Positions 24,022-33,460 of a stretch of 52,724 bases of DNA are shown piece by piece. Numbering within the stretch: the stretch's first letter is position 1; every line of letters begins with the position of its first letter. A program made the translations under genes and the position numbers. The notes under the pieces were generated by a model. It was not told the origin of the DNA. It ran no database searches and was given only the letters and a program-made list of their open reading frames with translations. Origin of the DNA: an uncultured Eubacterium sp. (GTDB taxonomy: Bacteria > Bacillota > Clostridia > Lachnospirales > Lachnospiraceae); contig CAKRKO010000009.1 in assembly GCA_934358495.1 (NCBI GenBank), forward strand, positions 1-52,724, written 5' to 3'.

Positions 24022-26724
24022 CTAATCATCGCTTCCACTCAGTACCTGTTGGAACTCCTCAAGGTTCATCAGAACACGCCGTGGCTTGGTTCCTTCCTCA
24101 GGACCGACAACCCCTGCTTCCTCAAGCTGATCCATAATTCTTGCCGCGCGGTTAAATCCAATTTTAAACATACGCTGCAGCATACCGATGGATCCTTTTT
24201 CTTTTTCTATAATGAACTTACCAGCATCTGCAAAATAGGCATCCCGGTCATCCGCCGAATTGATAAAACCACTGCCACCACCGATGCTGTTCTCAGAAGT
24301 ATTTACTTTTTCCTCAACCTCTGCATTATAAGCTACCTGACCATTTTTTTCAATAATATATTCTACCACATCTGATACTTCTTTGTCTGTCACAAATGCA
24401 CCCTGCACACGCAGTGGCTTCTGATAGTTCTGCGGATAGAATAACATATCACCTTTTCCAAGCAGTTTTTCCGCACCATTCATGTCCAAAATCGTTCTGG
24501 AATCCACGCCGGATGTAACGGCAAATGCGATACGTGACGGCATGTTTGCCTTGATCAGTCCAGTAATGACATTAACAGACGGACGCTGTGTAGCAATGAC
24601 CAGATGCATACCAGCGGCACGGGCCAGCTGTGCCAGTCGGCAGATAGCATCCTCCACGTCATTGGAAGCTACCATCATAAGGTCTGCCAGTTCGTCTACG
24701 ATAATAACGATCTGTGGCATCTTTTTCGGCTTGTCCTCTCCCGGAATATCCTGAATGGACTCTACTTTTTTATTATAGCCCTTCATATCGCGTACACCAT
24801 ATCTCTGGAAAGTCTGATATCGTTCCATCATCTCGGAAACTGCCCAGTGAAGTGCACCAGCTGCCTTTTTCGGATCTGTCACCACTGGAATCAGCAAATG
24901 TGGAATACCGTTGTATACACTCAATTCTACCACCTTCGGGTCGATCATGATCAGTTTTACTTCATCCGGTTTTGCCTTGTACAGAATACTCATGATAATG
25001 GTATTGATACAAACGGATTTACCGGAACCGGTGGCACCTGCGATCAGCAAATGCGGCATCTTTGCGATATCCGCCACAATTACATGTCCGGCAATATCTT
25101 TACCGGTACAGAATGAAATTTTCGATGCATGATCCTGGAATTCTCTGGATTCCACTAAATCCCGGAAGGCGATGGTCACATTCTCTTTATTTGGCACCTC
25201 AATACCGATGGCCGATTTACCAGGAATTGGTGCTTCAAAACGAATATCCGGAACAGCCAGATTCAGTTTGATATCATCCGCCAGTCCAAGAATCTTGCTT
25301 ACCTTTACTCCCATTTCCGGCTGAATTTCATACTGCGTAACAGTAGGTCCGCAGATGACATTGGTTACTCTTGCATTAACGCCAAAATTTGTCAGTGTCA
25401 TCTGAAGTTTTGCGGACATTTCCTGCAGATGCTGTCTGGAATCTCCAGTCATACTTGGATCACCTTTCTGCAACAGTGAAATCTCCGGGAATACATAAGT
25501 TCTTGCGACAGCTTCCGCATGCTCTGCAATTTCATCCCGCACATCGGCAATCTCCTGTTCCACCTGCTCCGCAGACTGCTTTGGCTGACCGGTGCGATGT
25601 GATTTTTTCATTTCCGGCTGTACATCTGCCTCTGATTCCGGAACAGCAGTTTCCTGCACCTGAATCTTCGGCTGCGATGCAGCTTTTGGCTGTGTTGCCA
25701 TCCTTACCAGTTTCTGCGGCTCCTGATAAGGATCCTGCTCTCCGGACAAATGAATCTCTGGCTGCGGATGCTGTGCCCAGAAATCATCCGACTGCGCCTG
25801 GGTGATATCTCCAGACTCCTGAACCGGCACATCTTGTACCGTCGGGATATCCACTCTGGAAGCATTCCGTACCGTCTTGTTCTTTTTCGCAGTTTCTTTT
25901 GGATCCAGAGATAACTCTGTCAGATTGTCCGTTACCTTTTCTTCCGGTTGCTGCGGATAAATCTTTGTATCCAATGCCACACCAGACACTTTATGATCCA
26001 TTCTGCGTTTTTCTTCTGCTGTTCTTCGCTCTTCCCTGCGGGCAGAACGCTCTCTGCTGCGTTCCTGTGCTCTTGTTTTTCTCCGGGCTGCATCGACTCT
26101 GGCAGATTCATATACTTTCCTGCCGCCTTTGGATACTCCCTTAAAGAAAGACCGTTCTGTCAGCAATACCACGCATACTACAAGAATCAGCAGATCCAGC
26201 AGCACCGCACCCATCATACCGAAACTTTTGGTAAACAGAATCCCTATCAATCCTCCGATGGCACCGCCTCCGGTATGCTTATCCGCACATTCTATGTATA
26301 AAGCCGTCACCTTGTGCGGTGCCTGATCCCACCAACACACAATATGTGCAAACACACATAAAAAAAGGAACAGCAGAACACCGGCTGTCACTTTCATAAT
26401 TACCCGGCTGGAATAGACTGGTCCTCTCCGGCTGTTCTGCCGGTTGGAAACCAAAAAGGCTGGAATCAGAAACAGTGGAATTGGAAACAGATATGCCAAT
26501 ACGCCAAACAATCCAAAGGAAACATTGCTGAACACATTTCCAACCACACCGCCTTTTCCTATATTTCCAATAAAGAGTAAAATAGTCAGCGCCAGAAACG
26601 CAAAAAGCAGCAATTCTGTACGCCATGTAAATGTCTGCGCAGAACTGCTCTGTTTCTTCCTTGCTGTAGTTGTTTTTTTACTGGATGTTTTTTTCCGAGT
26701 TGATGTTTTTTTCTGAGTTGCCAT
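24022..26724 (-). CDS. ftsK: DNA translocase FtsK/SpoIIIE
   Basis: The 900-residue septal motor pumps chromosomal DNA during division or sporulation. A very basic N-terminus (1-28) is followed by four membrane helices (about 30-190), a variable Glu/Gln/Lys-rich linker (about 190-440), and the RecA-like motor with Walker A AGATGSGKSV near 562 and Walker B VIIVDELADLMM. The C-terminal winged-helix gamma domain (about 841-890; SIGMLQRMFKIGFNRAARIMDQLEEAG) should read KOPS/SRS sequences. The neighbours tepA and uppP upstream recall the tepA-spoIIIE linkage of Bacillus. Only one copy is in the window, so FtsK and SpoIIIE roles cannot be separated. Confidence 0.96.
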   Translation of the reverse strand: MATQKKTSTRKKTSSKKTTTARKKQSSSAQTFTWRTELLLFAFLALTILLFIGNIGKGGVVGNVFSNVSFGLFGVLAYLFPIPLFLIPAFLVSNRQNSRRGPVYSSRVIMKVTAGVLLFLFLCVFAHIVCWWDQAPHKVTALYIECADKHTGGGAIGGLIGILFTKSFGMMGAVLLDLLILVVCVVLLTERSFFKGVSKGGRKVYESARVDAARRKTRAQERSRERSARREERRTAEEKRRMDHKVSGVALDTKIYPQQPEEKVTDNLTELSLDPKETAKKNKTVRNASRVDIPTVQDVPVQESGDITQAQSDDFWAQHPQPEIHLSGEQDPYQEPQKLVRMATQPKAASQPKIQVQETAVPESEADVQPEMKKSHRTGQPKQSAEQVEQEIADVRDEIAEHAEAVARTYVFPEISLLQKGDPSMTGDSRQHLQEMSAKLQMTLTNFGVNARVTNVICGPTVTQYEIQPEMGVKVSKILGLADDIKLNLAVPDIRFEAPIPGKSAIGIEVPNKENVTIAFRDLVESREFQDHASKISFCTGKDIAGHVIVADIAKMPHLLIAGATGSGKSVCINTIIMSILYKAKPDEVKLIMIDPKVVELSVYNGIPHLLIPVVTDPKKAAGALHWAVSEMMERYQTFQRYGVRDMKGYNKKVESIQDIPGEDKPKKMPQIVIIVDELADLMMVASNDVEDAICRLAQLARAAGMHLVIATQRPSVNVITGLIKANMPSRIAFAVTSGVDSRTILDMNGAEKLLGKGDMLFYPQNYQKPLRVQGAFVTDKEVSDVVEYIIEKNGQVAYNAEVEEKVNTSENSIGGGSGFINSADDRDAYFADAGKFIIEKEKGSIGMLQRMFKIGFNRAARIMDQLEEAGVVGPEEGTKPRRVLMNLEEFQQVLSGSDD

Positions 26725-26758
26725 ATAAAACCTTTCTAACTTCCATGTTCTCCCCTGC

Positions 26759-27628
26759 CTAAGCCGTCACAAAATATCCGATAATGGAAATTGCGCCCAC
26801 AATCAGACAGTAGATAGAGAAATATGTAAATTTTCTTTTTTTCACGATCATAAGCATCGCTTTAATACAGATATATCCGACAACCGCTGCGATCAACATA
26901 CCAATAGCATAGATACCAATCTGGGATTTGTCGATTGCCACACTTCCAATATCCTTCAACTGCAGTACCATGGCTCCAAGGATTGCCGGAATTGACATGA
27001 TGAAGGAATACTTTACTGCAAATTTGCGGTCAAATCCGCTGAGGGTACACGCTGTAATGGTGGTACCGGATCTGGAAATACCCGGCAGTGTTGCAATCCC
27101 CTGACAAATACCAACGATAAACGCATTCGCATAGCTGACCTGTTTCGGTTTTTTATGACCTTCCGGAGCATGATCGCAGATAAACAACAACAGCGCCGTG
27201 ATGATCAGGCAGATGCCCGGCACAAACAGTATTTCGGATGCGGCAGTCACCAGATCGGATGCCACAAATCCGAGAATACCCGTTGGGATCGTCGACACGA
27301 TCACAAGCATAACAAATTTTCGATAACCATTGTGTATCACATGGCGGTATACGCCCTGTCCCCTTTTCCCGATCAGAACCGTAAGGTTATAGATACAGTC
27401 CACGACCATGCCGATAAATTCTTTGACCAGATGTATGATATCTTTATAATAGACGATACATACCGCAAGCAGCGTACCTACATGAAGCATTACATCAAAC
27501 AAAAGTCCTGTATCCGTATTGACATTAAATAAAATTTTAAAAAGTGCCAGATGTCCGGAACTGCTTACCGGCAGAAACTCTGTCAGCCCCTGAATCAGTC
27601 CCATTAGCACAGATTGTAATAACGACAT
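26759..27628 (-). CDS. uppP: undecaprenyl-diphosphate phosphatase (BacA type)
   Basis: The 289-residue polytopic membrane enzyme recycles C55-PP to C55-P for cell-wall synthesis and gives bacitracin tolerance. Both active-site motifs are intact: GLTEFLPVSSSGHL near the N-terminus and GIATLPGISRSGTTI in the second half. About eight membrane helices are visible. It is 34 nt upstream of ftsK and 60 nt downstream of tepA, probably one transcript. Confidence 0.97.
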   Translation of the reverse strand: MSLLQSVLMGLIQGLTEFLPVSSSGHLALFKILFNVNTDTGLLFDVMLHVGTLLAVCIVYYKDIIHLVKEFIGMVVDCIYNLTVLIGKRGQGVYRHVIHNGYRKFVMLVIVSTIPTGILGFVASDLVTAASEILFVPGICLIITALLLFICDHAPEGHKKPKQVSYANAFIVGICQGIATLPGISRSGTTITACTLSGFDRKFAVKYSFIMSIPAILGAMVLQLKDIGSVAIDKSQIGIYAIGMLIAAVVGYICIKAMLMIVKKRKFTYFSIYCLIVGAISIIGYFVTA

Positions 27629-27688
27629 CAGTCCTAACCTCTTCTTTCGTATAGAATACTGTTAGCATAACACATTTTTTCACCCATG

Positions 27689-28372
27689 TCATCTCTGATT
27701 TTCCAAGTCTTCATTGATCATAAAATGCAGTCTGCGCATGGCCTCTCCGATGCCTCCCACCTCATTGATGATTCCTTCTTCCACCGCCTGATGTCCTACC
27801 AGTATCGTTCCGAGATCTTTAGTCAGCATACTTGTGTTCAGCATCAATTCCTCGATTCGTTCCCGCTCTGTCTGACTATGCGCTGCGACAAACCCGGTGA
27901 TTCGATCCTGCATCTGTTGAAAATAATCATAGGTCTGCGGTGCCCCGATCACCGTTCCACTCATCCGAACCGGATGAATGACCATGGTCCCTGTCGGAAC
28001 GATGAATGAATAGTCTGCAGCAACCGCTAAAGGTACACCAATGGAATGACTGCCTCCCAGTACCAGCGAAACCACCGGCTTACTTAAAGAAGCAATCATC
28101 TCCGCAATGGCCAGCCCTGATTCCACATCTCCTCCCACAGTATTTAACAGCACAAGCAACCCGTCCACGGTCCTGTCATCCTCCACTTCTGCCAGCTTTG
28201 GCAGTACATGCTCGTATTTTGTTGTTTTTGTATTGGCAGACAGACATTCATGTCCCTCCACTTCTCCAATCACAGACAACAGCTGGATTTTATGCTGCTG
28301 CCGGTTATCATTCATCTCAAACTGCCCGTATTCCTTTAATTCCTGATCTCTGACTTCTTTCTTTTCTGACAT
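27689..28372 (-). CDS. tepA: ClpP-class serine protease, TepA family
   Basis: A crotonase/ClpP-fold protease of 227 residues from the chosen start. Seen: LLNTVGGDVESGLAIAEMI (oxyanion loop), GGSHSIGVPLAVAAD with the nucleophilic Ser, TGTMVIHPVRM with the catalytic His, and a C-terminal Asp-containing helix. TepA of Bacillus helps secretion by degrading signal peptides and lies next to spoIIIE, as here. The ATG at 28372 has GGAGG 9 nt upstream; a longer frame starting 15 codons earlier overlaps the terminator of glgA and is rejected. Confidence 0.88.
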   Translation of the reverse strand: MSEKKEVRDQELKEYGQFEMNDNRQQHKIQLLSVIGEVEGHECLSANTKTTKYEHVLPKLAEVEDDRTVDGLLVLLNTVGGDVESGLAIAEMIASLSKPVVSLVLGGSHSIGVPLAVAADYSFIVPTGTMVIHPVRMSGTVIGAPQTYDYFQQMQDRITGFVAAHSQTERERIEELMLNTSMLTKDLGTILVGHQAVEEGIINEVGGIGEAMRRLHFMINEDLENQR

Positions 28373-28414
28373 TGCACCATTCCTCCAATATTTTTTAGAA
28401 GTATGTGCAGCTAT

Positions 28415-28458
28415 CAAAAAAATATGCCCACACTATCTTTTTCATAATGTGAGCATAT
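28415..28458 (-). terminator. terminator downstream of glgA
   Basis: ATATGC-C-CACA...TGTG-A-GCATAT stem, followed on the minus strand by seven T (28415-28421). It lies between the glgA stop and the tepA start. Confidence 0.85.
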
Positions 28459-28557
28459 CAAATCTTTTTTCTTGATTTTTTCTTCTATAAAAACCTTGAT
28501 CTATTTTTAGTAGAATGTTTCTATCGCAGTATATTTTTCTATACGTTTCCCATCAGA

Positions 28558-30012
28558 TTATTTCTGTCCGATCAGATAACTATATAATCCTTCATAACGT
28601 CCGGCCGAAACTTTCCACGAAAAGTCTTTTGCCATACCACGATCAACGATCTGATTCCACTGACGCTTGCGCTCAAAGAATATTTTCTTGGAGTAGTTGA
28701 TCACGTTAAGCATATCTTCGCCGTTGTAATTTGTAAAAGAAAAGCCTGTACCAGTGTTCTCATACTCGTTATACGGCTCTACGGTATCTTTCAGTCCGCC
28801 TGTCTCGCGTACAATCGGCACGGTTCCGTAACGGAAAGCCATCATCTGTGTCAGACCACACGGTTCGAATCTGGACGGCATCAGGAATGCATCTGCGGAT
28901 GCATATAATTTCTGAGCCAAATCAGAATCATAACAGATATTTGCAGAAACACGGTCACCGTATTTCCATGCAAAATGTCGAAACATGTTTTCATAACGCT
29001 CCTCACCGGTTCCGATCACAACAAACTGTGTATTGTCATCCAGGATCCGTTCAAATACATAATCAACCAGATCCAGACCTTTCTGATCTGTCAGACGGGA
29101 AATCAGACCGATCATGTATTTCTTCTTGTCTACAGTCAGCCCAAGCATTTCCTGTAATTTTACTTTGTTTTCCACTTTTTTCTTGCGGAAGTTGTCACGA
29201 TTGTAATTTACAAACAGCTTCGGATCTGTCTGCGGATTGTAAATATCATAATCAATACCGTTTACGATACCCTGCATATCATAATGGCGGGCAGACAGCA
29301 GACCATCCAGTCCTTCTCCATAGTACGGTGTCTGAATCTCCTGTGCATAAGTATCACTGACAGTTGTGATATAATCCGCGTACACCAGTCCGCCCTTCAG
29401 CATATTGGCATCTTTCTGGAATTCCAGCTTATCCGGTGTAAACAGATTTTTCGGAAAACCGGTCAGTCCCATCATGGTCTTAACATCCCAGATACCCTGG
29501 AATTTCAGATTGTGGATCGTCATAATGGTCTTCATACCCCAGAAGAACATATCACCCTGAAATTCTGTTTTCAAAAATACCGGAATCAGACCTGCCTGCC
29601 AGTCATGACAGTGGATCAGATCTGGCTGGAAACCGATCAGTGGAAGCATAGATAATACCGCTTTGTCAAAAAACGTAAATTTCTCAATATCGTAACGGAT
29701 ATCTCCATACGGGAGAAAACAGTTAAAATATTCCTGATTGTCAATGAAATAATAAGTGATTCCATCCAGCTCATATTTCAAAACACCGACATATTTGCTC
29801 GGTACGTAAGGACCTGTTCCCATGTAAAAATGCGTTACATATTCAAACTGATTCCGGTATTTTTCCGGAATACAGGAATAATTCGGTATTACAACACGAA
29901 CGTCCCACTCGTTTTTATCAAACTGTTTTGGGAGTGCTCCGCATACATCTGCAAGACCTCCGGTTTTGATAAACGGTACACATTCTGAAGCAGCAAATAA
30001 AACCTTTTTCAT
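28558..30012 (-). CDS. glgA: glycogen (starch) synthase, ADP-glucose type
   Basis: A GT5 glycosyltransferase of 484 residues from the chosen start; it extends alpha-1,4-glucan from ADP-glucose. Motifs: KTGGLADVCGALPK at the N-terminus (ADP-glucose binding), HCHDWQAGLIPV, the GLISRLTDQKGLDLV block, PSRFEPCGLTQMMAFRYGT with the catalytic Glu, and ETGGLKDTV. The ATG at 30012 has AGGGGG 6-7 nt upstream; the 15-codon extension before it lacks a ribosome site. It is monocistronic with its own promoter and terminator; no other glg gene is nearby. Confidence 0.97.
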   Translation of the reverse strand: MKKVLFAASECVPFIKTGGLADVCGALPKQFDKNEWDVRVVIPNYSCIPEKYRNQFEYVTHFYMGTGPYVPSKYVGVLKYELDGITYYFIDNQEYFNCFLPYGDIRYDIEKFTFFDKAVLSMLPLIGFQPDLIHCHDWQAGLIPVFLKTEFQGDMFFWGMKTIMTIHNLKFQGIWDVKTMMGLTGFPKNLFTPDKLEFQKDANMLKGGLVYADYITTVSDTYAQEIQTPYYGEGLDGLLSARHYDMQGIVNGIDYDIYNPQTDPKLFVNYNRDNFRKKKVENKVKLQEMLGLTVDKKKYMIGLISRLTDQKGLDLVDYVFERILDDNTQFVVIGTGEERYENMFRHFAWKYGDRVSANICYDSDLAQKLYASADAFLMPSRFEPCGLTQMMAFRYGTVPIVRETGGLKDTVEPYNEYENTGTGFSFTNYNGEDMLNVINYSKKIFFERKRQWNQIVDRGMAKDFSWKVSAGRYEGLYSYLIGQK

Positions 30013-30074
30013 TTTGAACCCCCTGACTCTAGTTCCGGACTTATGCCCGGTCTGCATTCAAATTTATTGTTTAT

Positions 30075-30103
30075 ATTATACCATAGTACCGAACTAATGT
30101 AAA
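30075..30103 (-). promoter_or_regulatory. promoter of glgA
   Basis: On the minus strand TTTACA (30098-30103), 17 bp, TATAAT (30075-30080) with an extended TGG before the -10. Confidence 0.8.
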
Positions 30104-30125
30104 AGGTCAGTTGCAAAATCATACA

Positions 30126-30163
30126 CAAAAAATGACCAATGCCTTTTTTGTGACATTGGTCAT
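30126..30163 (-). terminator. terminator of yebC
   Basis: Perfect 10-bp stem ATGACCAATG/CATTGGTCAT with a 12-nt loop, followed on the minus strand by seven T. Confidence 0.9.
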
Positions 30164-30191
30164 CGGATGGTTATTCTTTTTAAGCGTTCAA

Positions 30192-30920
30192 TTACTCATT
30201 CCAGTTATGATATACCTGCTGTACGTCATCATCTGCATCCAGCAGATCAAGGATTTTGTTGATGCAGTACAAGTCCTGCTCGTCTGTCAGTTCAACGTAA
30301 GTCTGAGGGATCATAGTAACCTCAGCACTTGCCATCTCGATACCTGCATCTTCTAACGCCTGTCTTACTTCGCTGAAGGAATCTGGATCAGTGATGATCT
30401 CAAAGCTGTCCTCTTCCTCATTGAAATCTTCTGCACCTGCATCTAAAGCGGCCATCATCAGATCATCTGCGTCCATATCGCAGTTTTCTTTGTCAATGAT
30501 AATCTGGCCTTTTTTATCAAACATGTAAGATACACAACCCGGTGTTCCTACATTTCCTTTTCCTTTTGTAAACGCATTTCTTACGTTTGCTGCTGTACGA
30601 TTTTTGTTGTCTGTCAGCGCATCAACAATGATTGCTGTACCGCTCGGGCCATATCCTTCATAAGAAACATACTCATAGTTTACGGAGTTTGCGTCTCCGG
30701 CAGCTTTTTTGATACCACGATCAATGGTATCGTTTGGCATGTTATTTGCTTTTGCTTTTGCGATAACGTCACGAAGTCTGCTGTTATTTGCAGGATCCGG
30801 GCCGCCTTCCTTTACTGCTACTGCAATCTCACGTCCGATAATGGTAAAGATTTTTCCTTTTGCAGCATCATTTTTTTCTTTTTTATGTTTAATATTTGCA
30901 AACTTTGAATGTCCTGACAT
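30192..30920 (-). CDS. yebC: YebC/PmpR family protein (translation factor / regulator)
   Basis: The 242-residue protein begins MSGHSKFANIKHKKEKNDAA, the invariant opening of the family, and continues with GGPDPANNSRLRDVIAKAKA and NMPNDTIDRGIKKA. Members were first described as DNA-binding regulators and more recently linked to ribosome stalling at proline-rich stretches. It is flanked by its own promoter (inside the end of the corC-like gene) and a strong terminator, so it is transcribed alone. Confidence 0.96.
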   Translation of the reverse strand: MSGHSKFANIKHKKEKNDAAKGKIFTIIGREIAVAVKEGGPDPANNSRLRDVIAKAKANNMPNDTIDRGIKKAAGDANSVNYEYVSYEGYGPSGTAIIVDALTDNKNRTAANVRNAFTKGKGNVGTPGCVSYMFDKKGQIIIDKENCDMDADDLMMAALDAGAEDFNEEEDSFEIITDPDSFSEVRQALEDAGIEMASAEVTMIPQTYVELTDEQDLYCINKILDLLDADDDVQQVYHNWNE

Positions 30921-30960
30921 CTTTATCTCTCCCTATCTTATTTTTTCAAAACTATCGATC

Positions 30961-30989
30961 ATTATAACACACTGTCTCTATTCTGACAA
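30961..30989 (-). promoter_or_regulatory. promoter of yebC
   Basis: On the minus strand TTGTCA (30984-30989), 17 bp, TATAAT (30961-30966). The -35 lies within the last codons of the upstream gene. Confidence 0.75.
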
Positions 30990-31871
30990 GGCTTGATTCT
31001 CTTCCTGTTCCGGTTCTTTTGTCACGCGGACTGTACGGATCACCTTATGTTCCACCATCAACACATCAAACCTGTAACCATAAGCTTCCACCTGATACGT
31101 TTCCCCGTTCACCGGGATTTTATTGATCCTGGAGATTAAAAATCCACTTAAAGTGTCAAAATCTTCCGTTTCTTCACTCTGAATGTCCAGAAGTTCACAC
31201 ACCTCATCGAAATCCGTCATTCCGTCGATGATATAACTTCCGTCCGATTCCTCAACAATCTGCTCTTCCTCCGCATCGTGTTCGTCAAAAATATTTCCGA
31301 CAATCTCCTCAAGAATATCTTCCATGGTCACCAGTCCGGATGTCTGTCCATATTCATCCACCACAATCACCATATGTGTTTTCTGAGACTGCATGTTTTT
31401 AAAAAGCACATCAATATTCCGGGTTTCCGGAATAAAAGAAGCCGGCCGGATCAGATCATTGATCTTCGTCAGCTTCTGCTCCATATTGGATGGATCCTGC
31501 ATCTGATTCAAAATATCTTTAATATGTATGATACCGATAATATTATCAATATCATCCAAATAGACCGGATAGCGGGAATATCCCATATCACGTATTTCCG
31601 CAAGTACGTCCTGCAGCGTACATGTACCGTCCAATGCCGTGATCTGCTTGCGGTGGATCATGATATCTTTCGCTTCTTTCTGATCCAGCGTAAAAATATT
31701 GTTGATCATCTCCGCTTCGCTTTCTTGCAGAACACCATTTTCATGTCCTTCATTGACCATTGACATAAGTTCCTGTTCTGTCAGATCTTCACCACTGCCA
31801 CGTCGTACTTTTCCAAATATTTTTTTAAATCCTTTTCCGATTGTATTTAACGGACTATCGTCTTCCTCCAT
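30978..31871 (-). CDS. CorC/HlyC-type protein: CBS pair plus transporter-associated domain
   Basis: The 297-residue protein has an acidic helical N-terminus (LTEQELMSMVNEGHENGVLQESEAEMI), a CBS pair (about 65-200; AKDIMIHRKQITALD, YSRYPVYLDDIDNIIGIIHIKDIL, HMVIVVDEYGQTSGLVTMEDILEEIVGNI), and a C-terminal CorC/HlyC domain (about 210-290; DGMTDFDEVCELLDI). It lacks the N-terminal CNNM membrane domain, so it is like E. coli CorC, which assists Mg/Co export. It follows mazF by 24 nt and may be in the nnr-alr-mazF transcript. The 'haemolysin' label often given to this family is not supported here. Confidence 0.88.
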   Translation of the reverse strand: MEEDDSPLNTIGKGFKKIFGKVRRGSGEDLTEQELMSMVNEGHENGVLQESEAEMINNIFTLDQKEAKDIMIHRKQITALDGTCTLQDVLAEIRDMGYSRYPVYLDDIDNIIGIIHIKDILNQMQDPSNMEQKLTKINDLIRPASFIPETRNIDVLFKNMQSQKTHMVIVVDEYGQTSGLVTMEDILEEIVGNIFDEHDAEEEQIVEESDGSYIIDGMTDFDEVCELLDIQSEETEDFDTLSGFLISRINKIPVNGETYQVEAYGYRFDVLMVEHKVIRTVRVTKEPEQEENQALSE

Positions 31872-31895
31872 TATCTCATACTCCTCCTATGTACT

Positions 31896-32237
31896 TCACA
31901 GTTCCAGACTGATCCGCAATGCTTTTCCAACTTTTTCCATAATCTCACTGTCGAGATGACAGATTTTATCTTTTAGCCGTACCTTGTCAATGGTGCGCAG
32001 CTGCTCCAGCAAGATCACAGAATCCTTCACCATATGGTAACGTGCCGCGCTCAGTTCAATATGTGTCGGCAATTTTGCTTTATTCATCCGCGACGTAATA
32101 GCCGCACAGATCACCGTAGGGCTGTGCCGGTTCCCGATGTCATTCTGAATGATCAGCACCGGACGCACACCACCCTGTTCCGATCCCACCACCGGGCGCA
32201 AATCGGCATAATAAATATCTCCTCTTCGAATCAACAT
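31896..32237 (-). CDS. mazF: MazF/PemK-type endoribonuclease (EndoA)
   Basis: A sequence-specific mRNA interferase of 113 residues: MLIRRGDIYYADLRPVVGSEQGGVRPVLIIQ at the start, GNRHSPTVICAAITSR, and THIEL further on, all typical of NdoA. The ATG at 32237 is 8 nt after GGAG; a GTG three codons upstream overlaps this site. In Bacillus the order is alr-ndoAI-ndoA with the antitoxin before the toxin. Here the 86 nt between alr and mazF hold no antitoxin gene, so a partner must be encoded elsewhere or be absent. Confidence 0.93.
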   Translation of the reverse strand: MLIRRGDIYYADLRPVVGSEQGGVRPVLIIQNDIGNRHSPTVICAAITSRMNKAKLPTHIELSAARYHMVKDSVILLEQLRTIDKVRLKDKICHLDSEIMEKVGKALRISLEL

Positions 32238-32323
32238 GTTACACACTCCATCTGTTCAGGTTGTTTTCATTCTTCCCTCATTTCAGCGTGTGTATTCTAT
32301 TTTCCGGAGAAATTTTTCTGTAC

Positions 32324-33460
32324 TTATTTCCGTTTTACATAAACCCGCGGAATTCGTTTATTCAGATCACAGACAAATTCATAATTAAACCGTCCGGACA
32401 GATCCCCAAGTTCTTCTAATGTAATGCACTCGGCACCATCCCGTCCGATCAGAGTCACCTCATCGCCCGGACATATATCCGCAATATCTGTCACATCCAC
32501 CATCATCTGATCCATGCAGACTCTTCCACAGATGGCAGCACGTTTTCCATGGATCAGCACATATCCCTTATTGGACAGACTGCGTGGATAGCCGTCCGCA
32601 TATCCTACCGGCACCGTTGCGATCCGCATCGGTTTTTCCACTTCAAAAGTTCCGCCATAGCTGATGATACGTCCCGGCTCCAGTTCTTTTACATGAACTA
32701 CATGGCTCTTTAAAGACAACAATGGTTGCAGATTGATATTCTCTTTCTGCACCTCATCAGATGGCCAAAGACCATATAAAATAATTCCTGCACGGACAAT
32801 GTCTTTGTTATACTCCGGCAGATCCACGATTCCCGCACTGTTTGATACATGATGAATAGGAATGGATACCTGGCGTTCCTCCAGCCACTCGATCATTTGA
32901 TCATAAGCATCCGCCTGTTTCTTTGTAAATGTCTTATCCGTCTCATCTGCCTTTGAAAAATGAGTAAAGATTCCTTCTATCATAATATTCGGCAGCTTCG
33001 CGATCTGTGCAATCTCATCCGCAGCCTGCTCTGTCACCTGAAAACCGATCCGGCTCATTCCAGTGTCCAGTTTGATATGAATCTTACAGATTTTGTTCTG
33101 TCTTACGGCTTCTTCTGACAGCTGTTCGGCACGAATCAGGGAAAAAACCGCCGGGCGCAGATTTTCTTTTACTATCTGCTCATCATATTCCGGAAAAGTA
33201 TAACCAAGGATCAGAATCGGCTTTTTTATTCCATTTCCGTAAAGTTCCTCTGCCTCCTCAGGTGTGGCTACTGCGTAGCCCCAGACATCCTCACGCTTCT
33301 CCATGACTTCAGCCAGCGGAACTGCTCCATGTCCGTAACCGTCCGCCTTTACAACAGCAATAATCTTTGTGCCATCGCTGATGCAGCGGTGTATTTCGTC
33401 TAAATTATGTGTCAATGCATCCAGATCAATGTCTGCACTTATTCTGCGATATTCTATCAT
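32324..33460 (-). CDS. alr: alanine racemase
   Basis: The 378-residue fold-type III PLP enzyme makes D-alanine for peptidoglycan. The PLP lysine is Lys38 in VVKADGYGHGA. The C-terminal beta domain carries RIISYGGTF with the catalytic Tyr, and VPVGYADGYPR and CMDQMMVDVT follow. It overlaps the nnr stop by 4 nt (ATGA), so translation is coupled. Confidence 0.97.
   Translation of the reverse strand: MIEYRRISADIDLDALTHNLDEIHRCISDGTKIIAVVKADGYGHGAVPLAEVMEKREDVWGYAVATPEEAEELYGNGIKKPILILGYTFPEYDEQIVKENLRPAVFSLIRAEQLSEEAVRQNKICKIHIKLDTGMSRIGFQVTEQAADEIAQIAKLPNIMIEGIFTHFSKADETDKTFTKKQADAYDQMIEWLEERQVSIPIHHVSNSAGIVDLPEYNKDIVRAGIILYGLWPSDEVQKENINLQPLLSLKSHVVHVKELEPGRIISYGGTFEVEKPMRIATVPVGYADGYPRSLSNKGYVLIHGKRAAICGRVCMDQMMVDVTDIADICPGDEVTLIGRDGAECITLEELGDLSGRFNYEFVCDLNKRIPRVYVKRK

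Noticed and set aside
28861..28880. GGTTCGAATC-like string that recalls a tRNA T arm
   Set aside because: It is inside glgA and encodes the conserved SRFEPCG motif; no acceptor or anticodon stem can be built around it.
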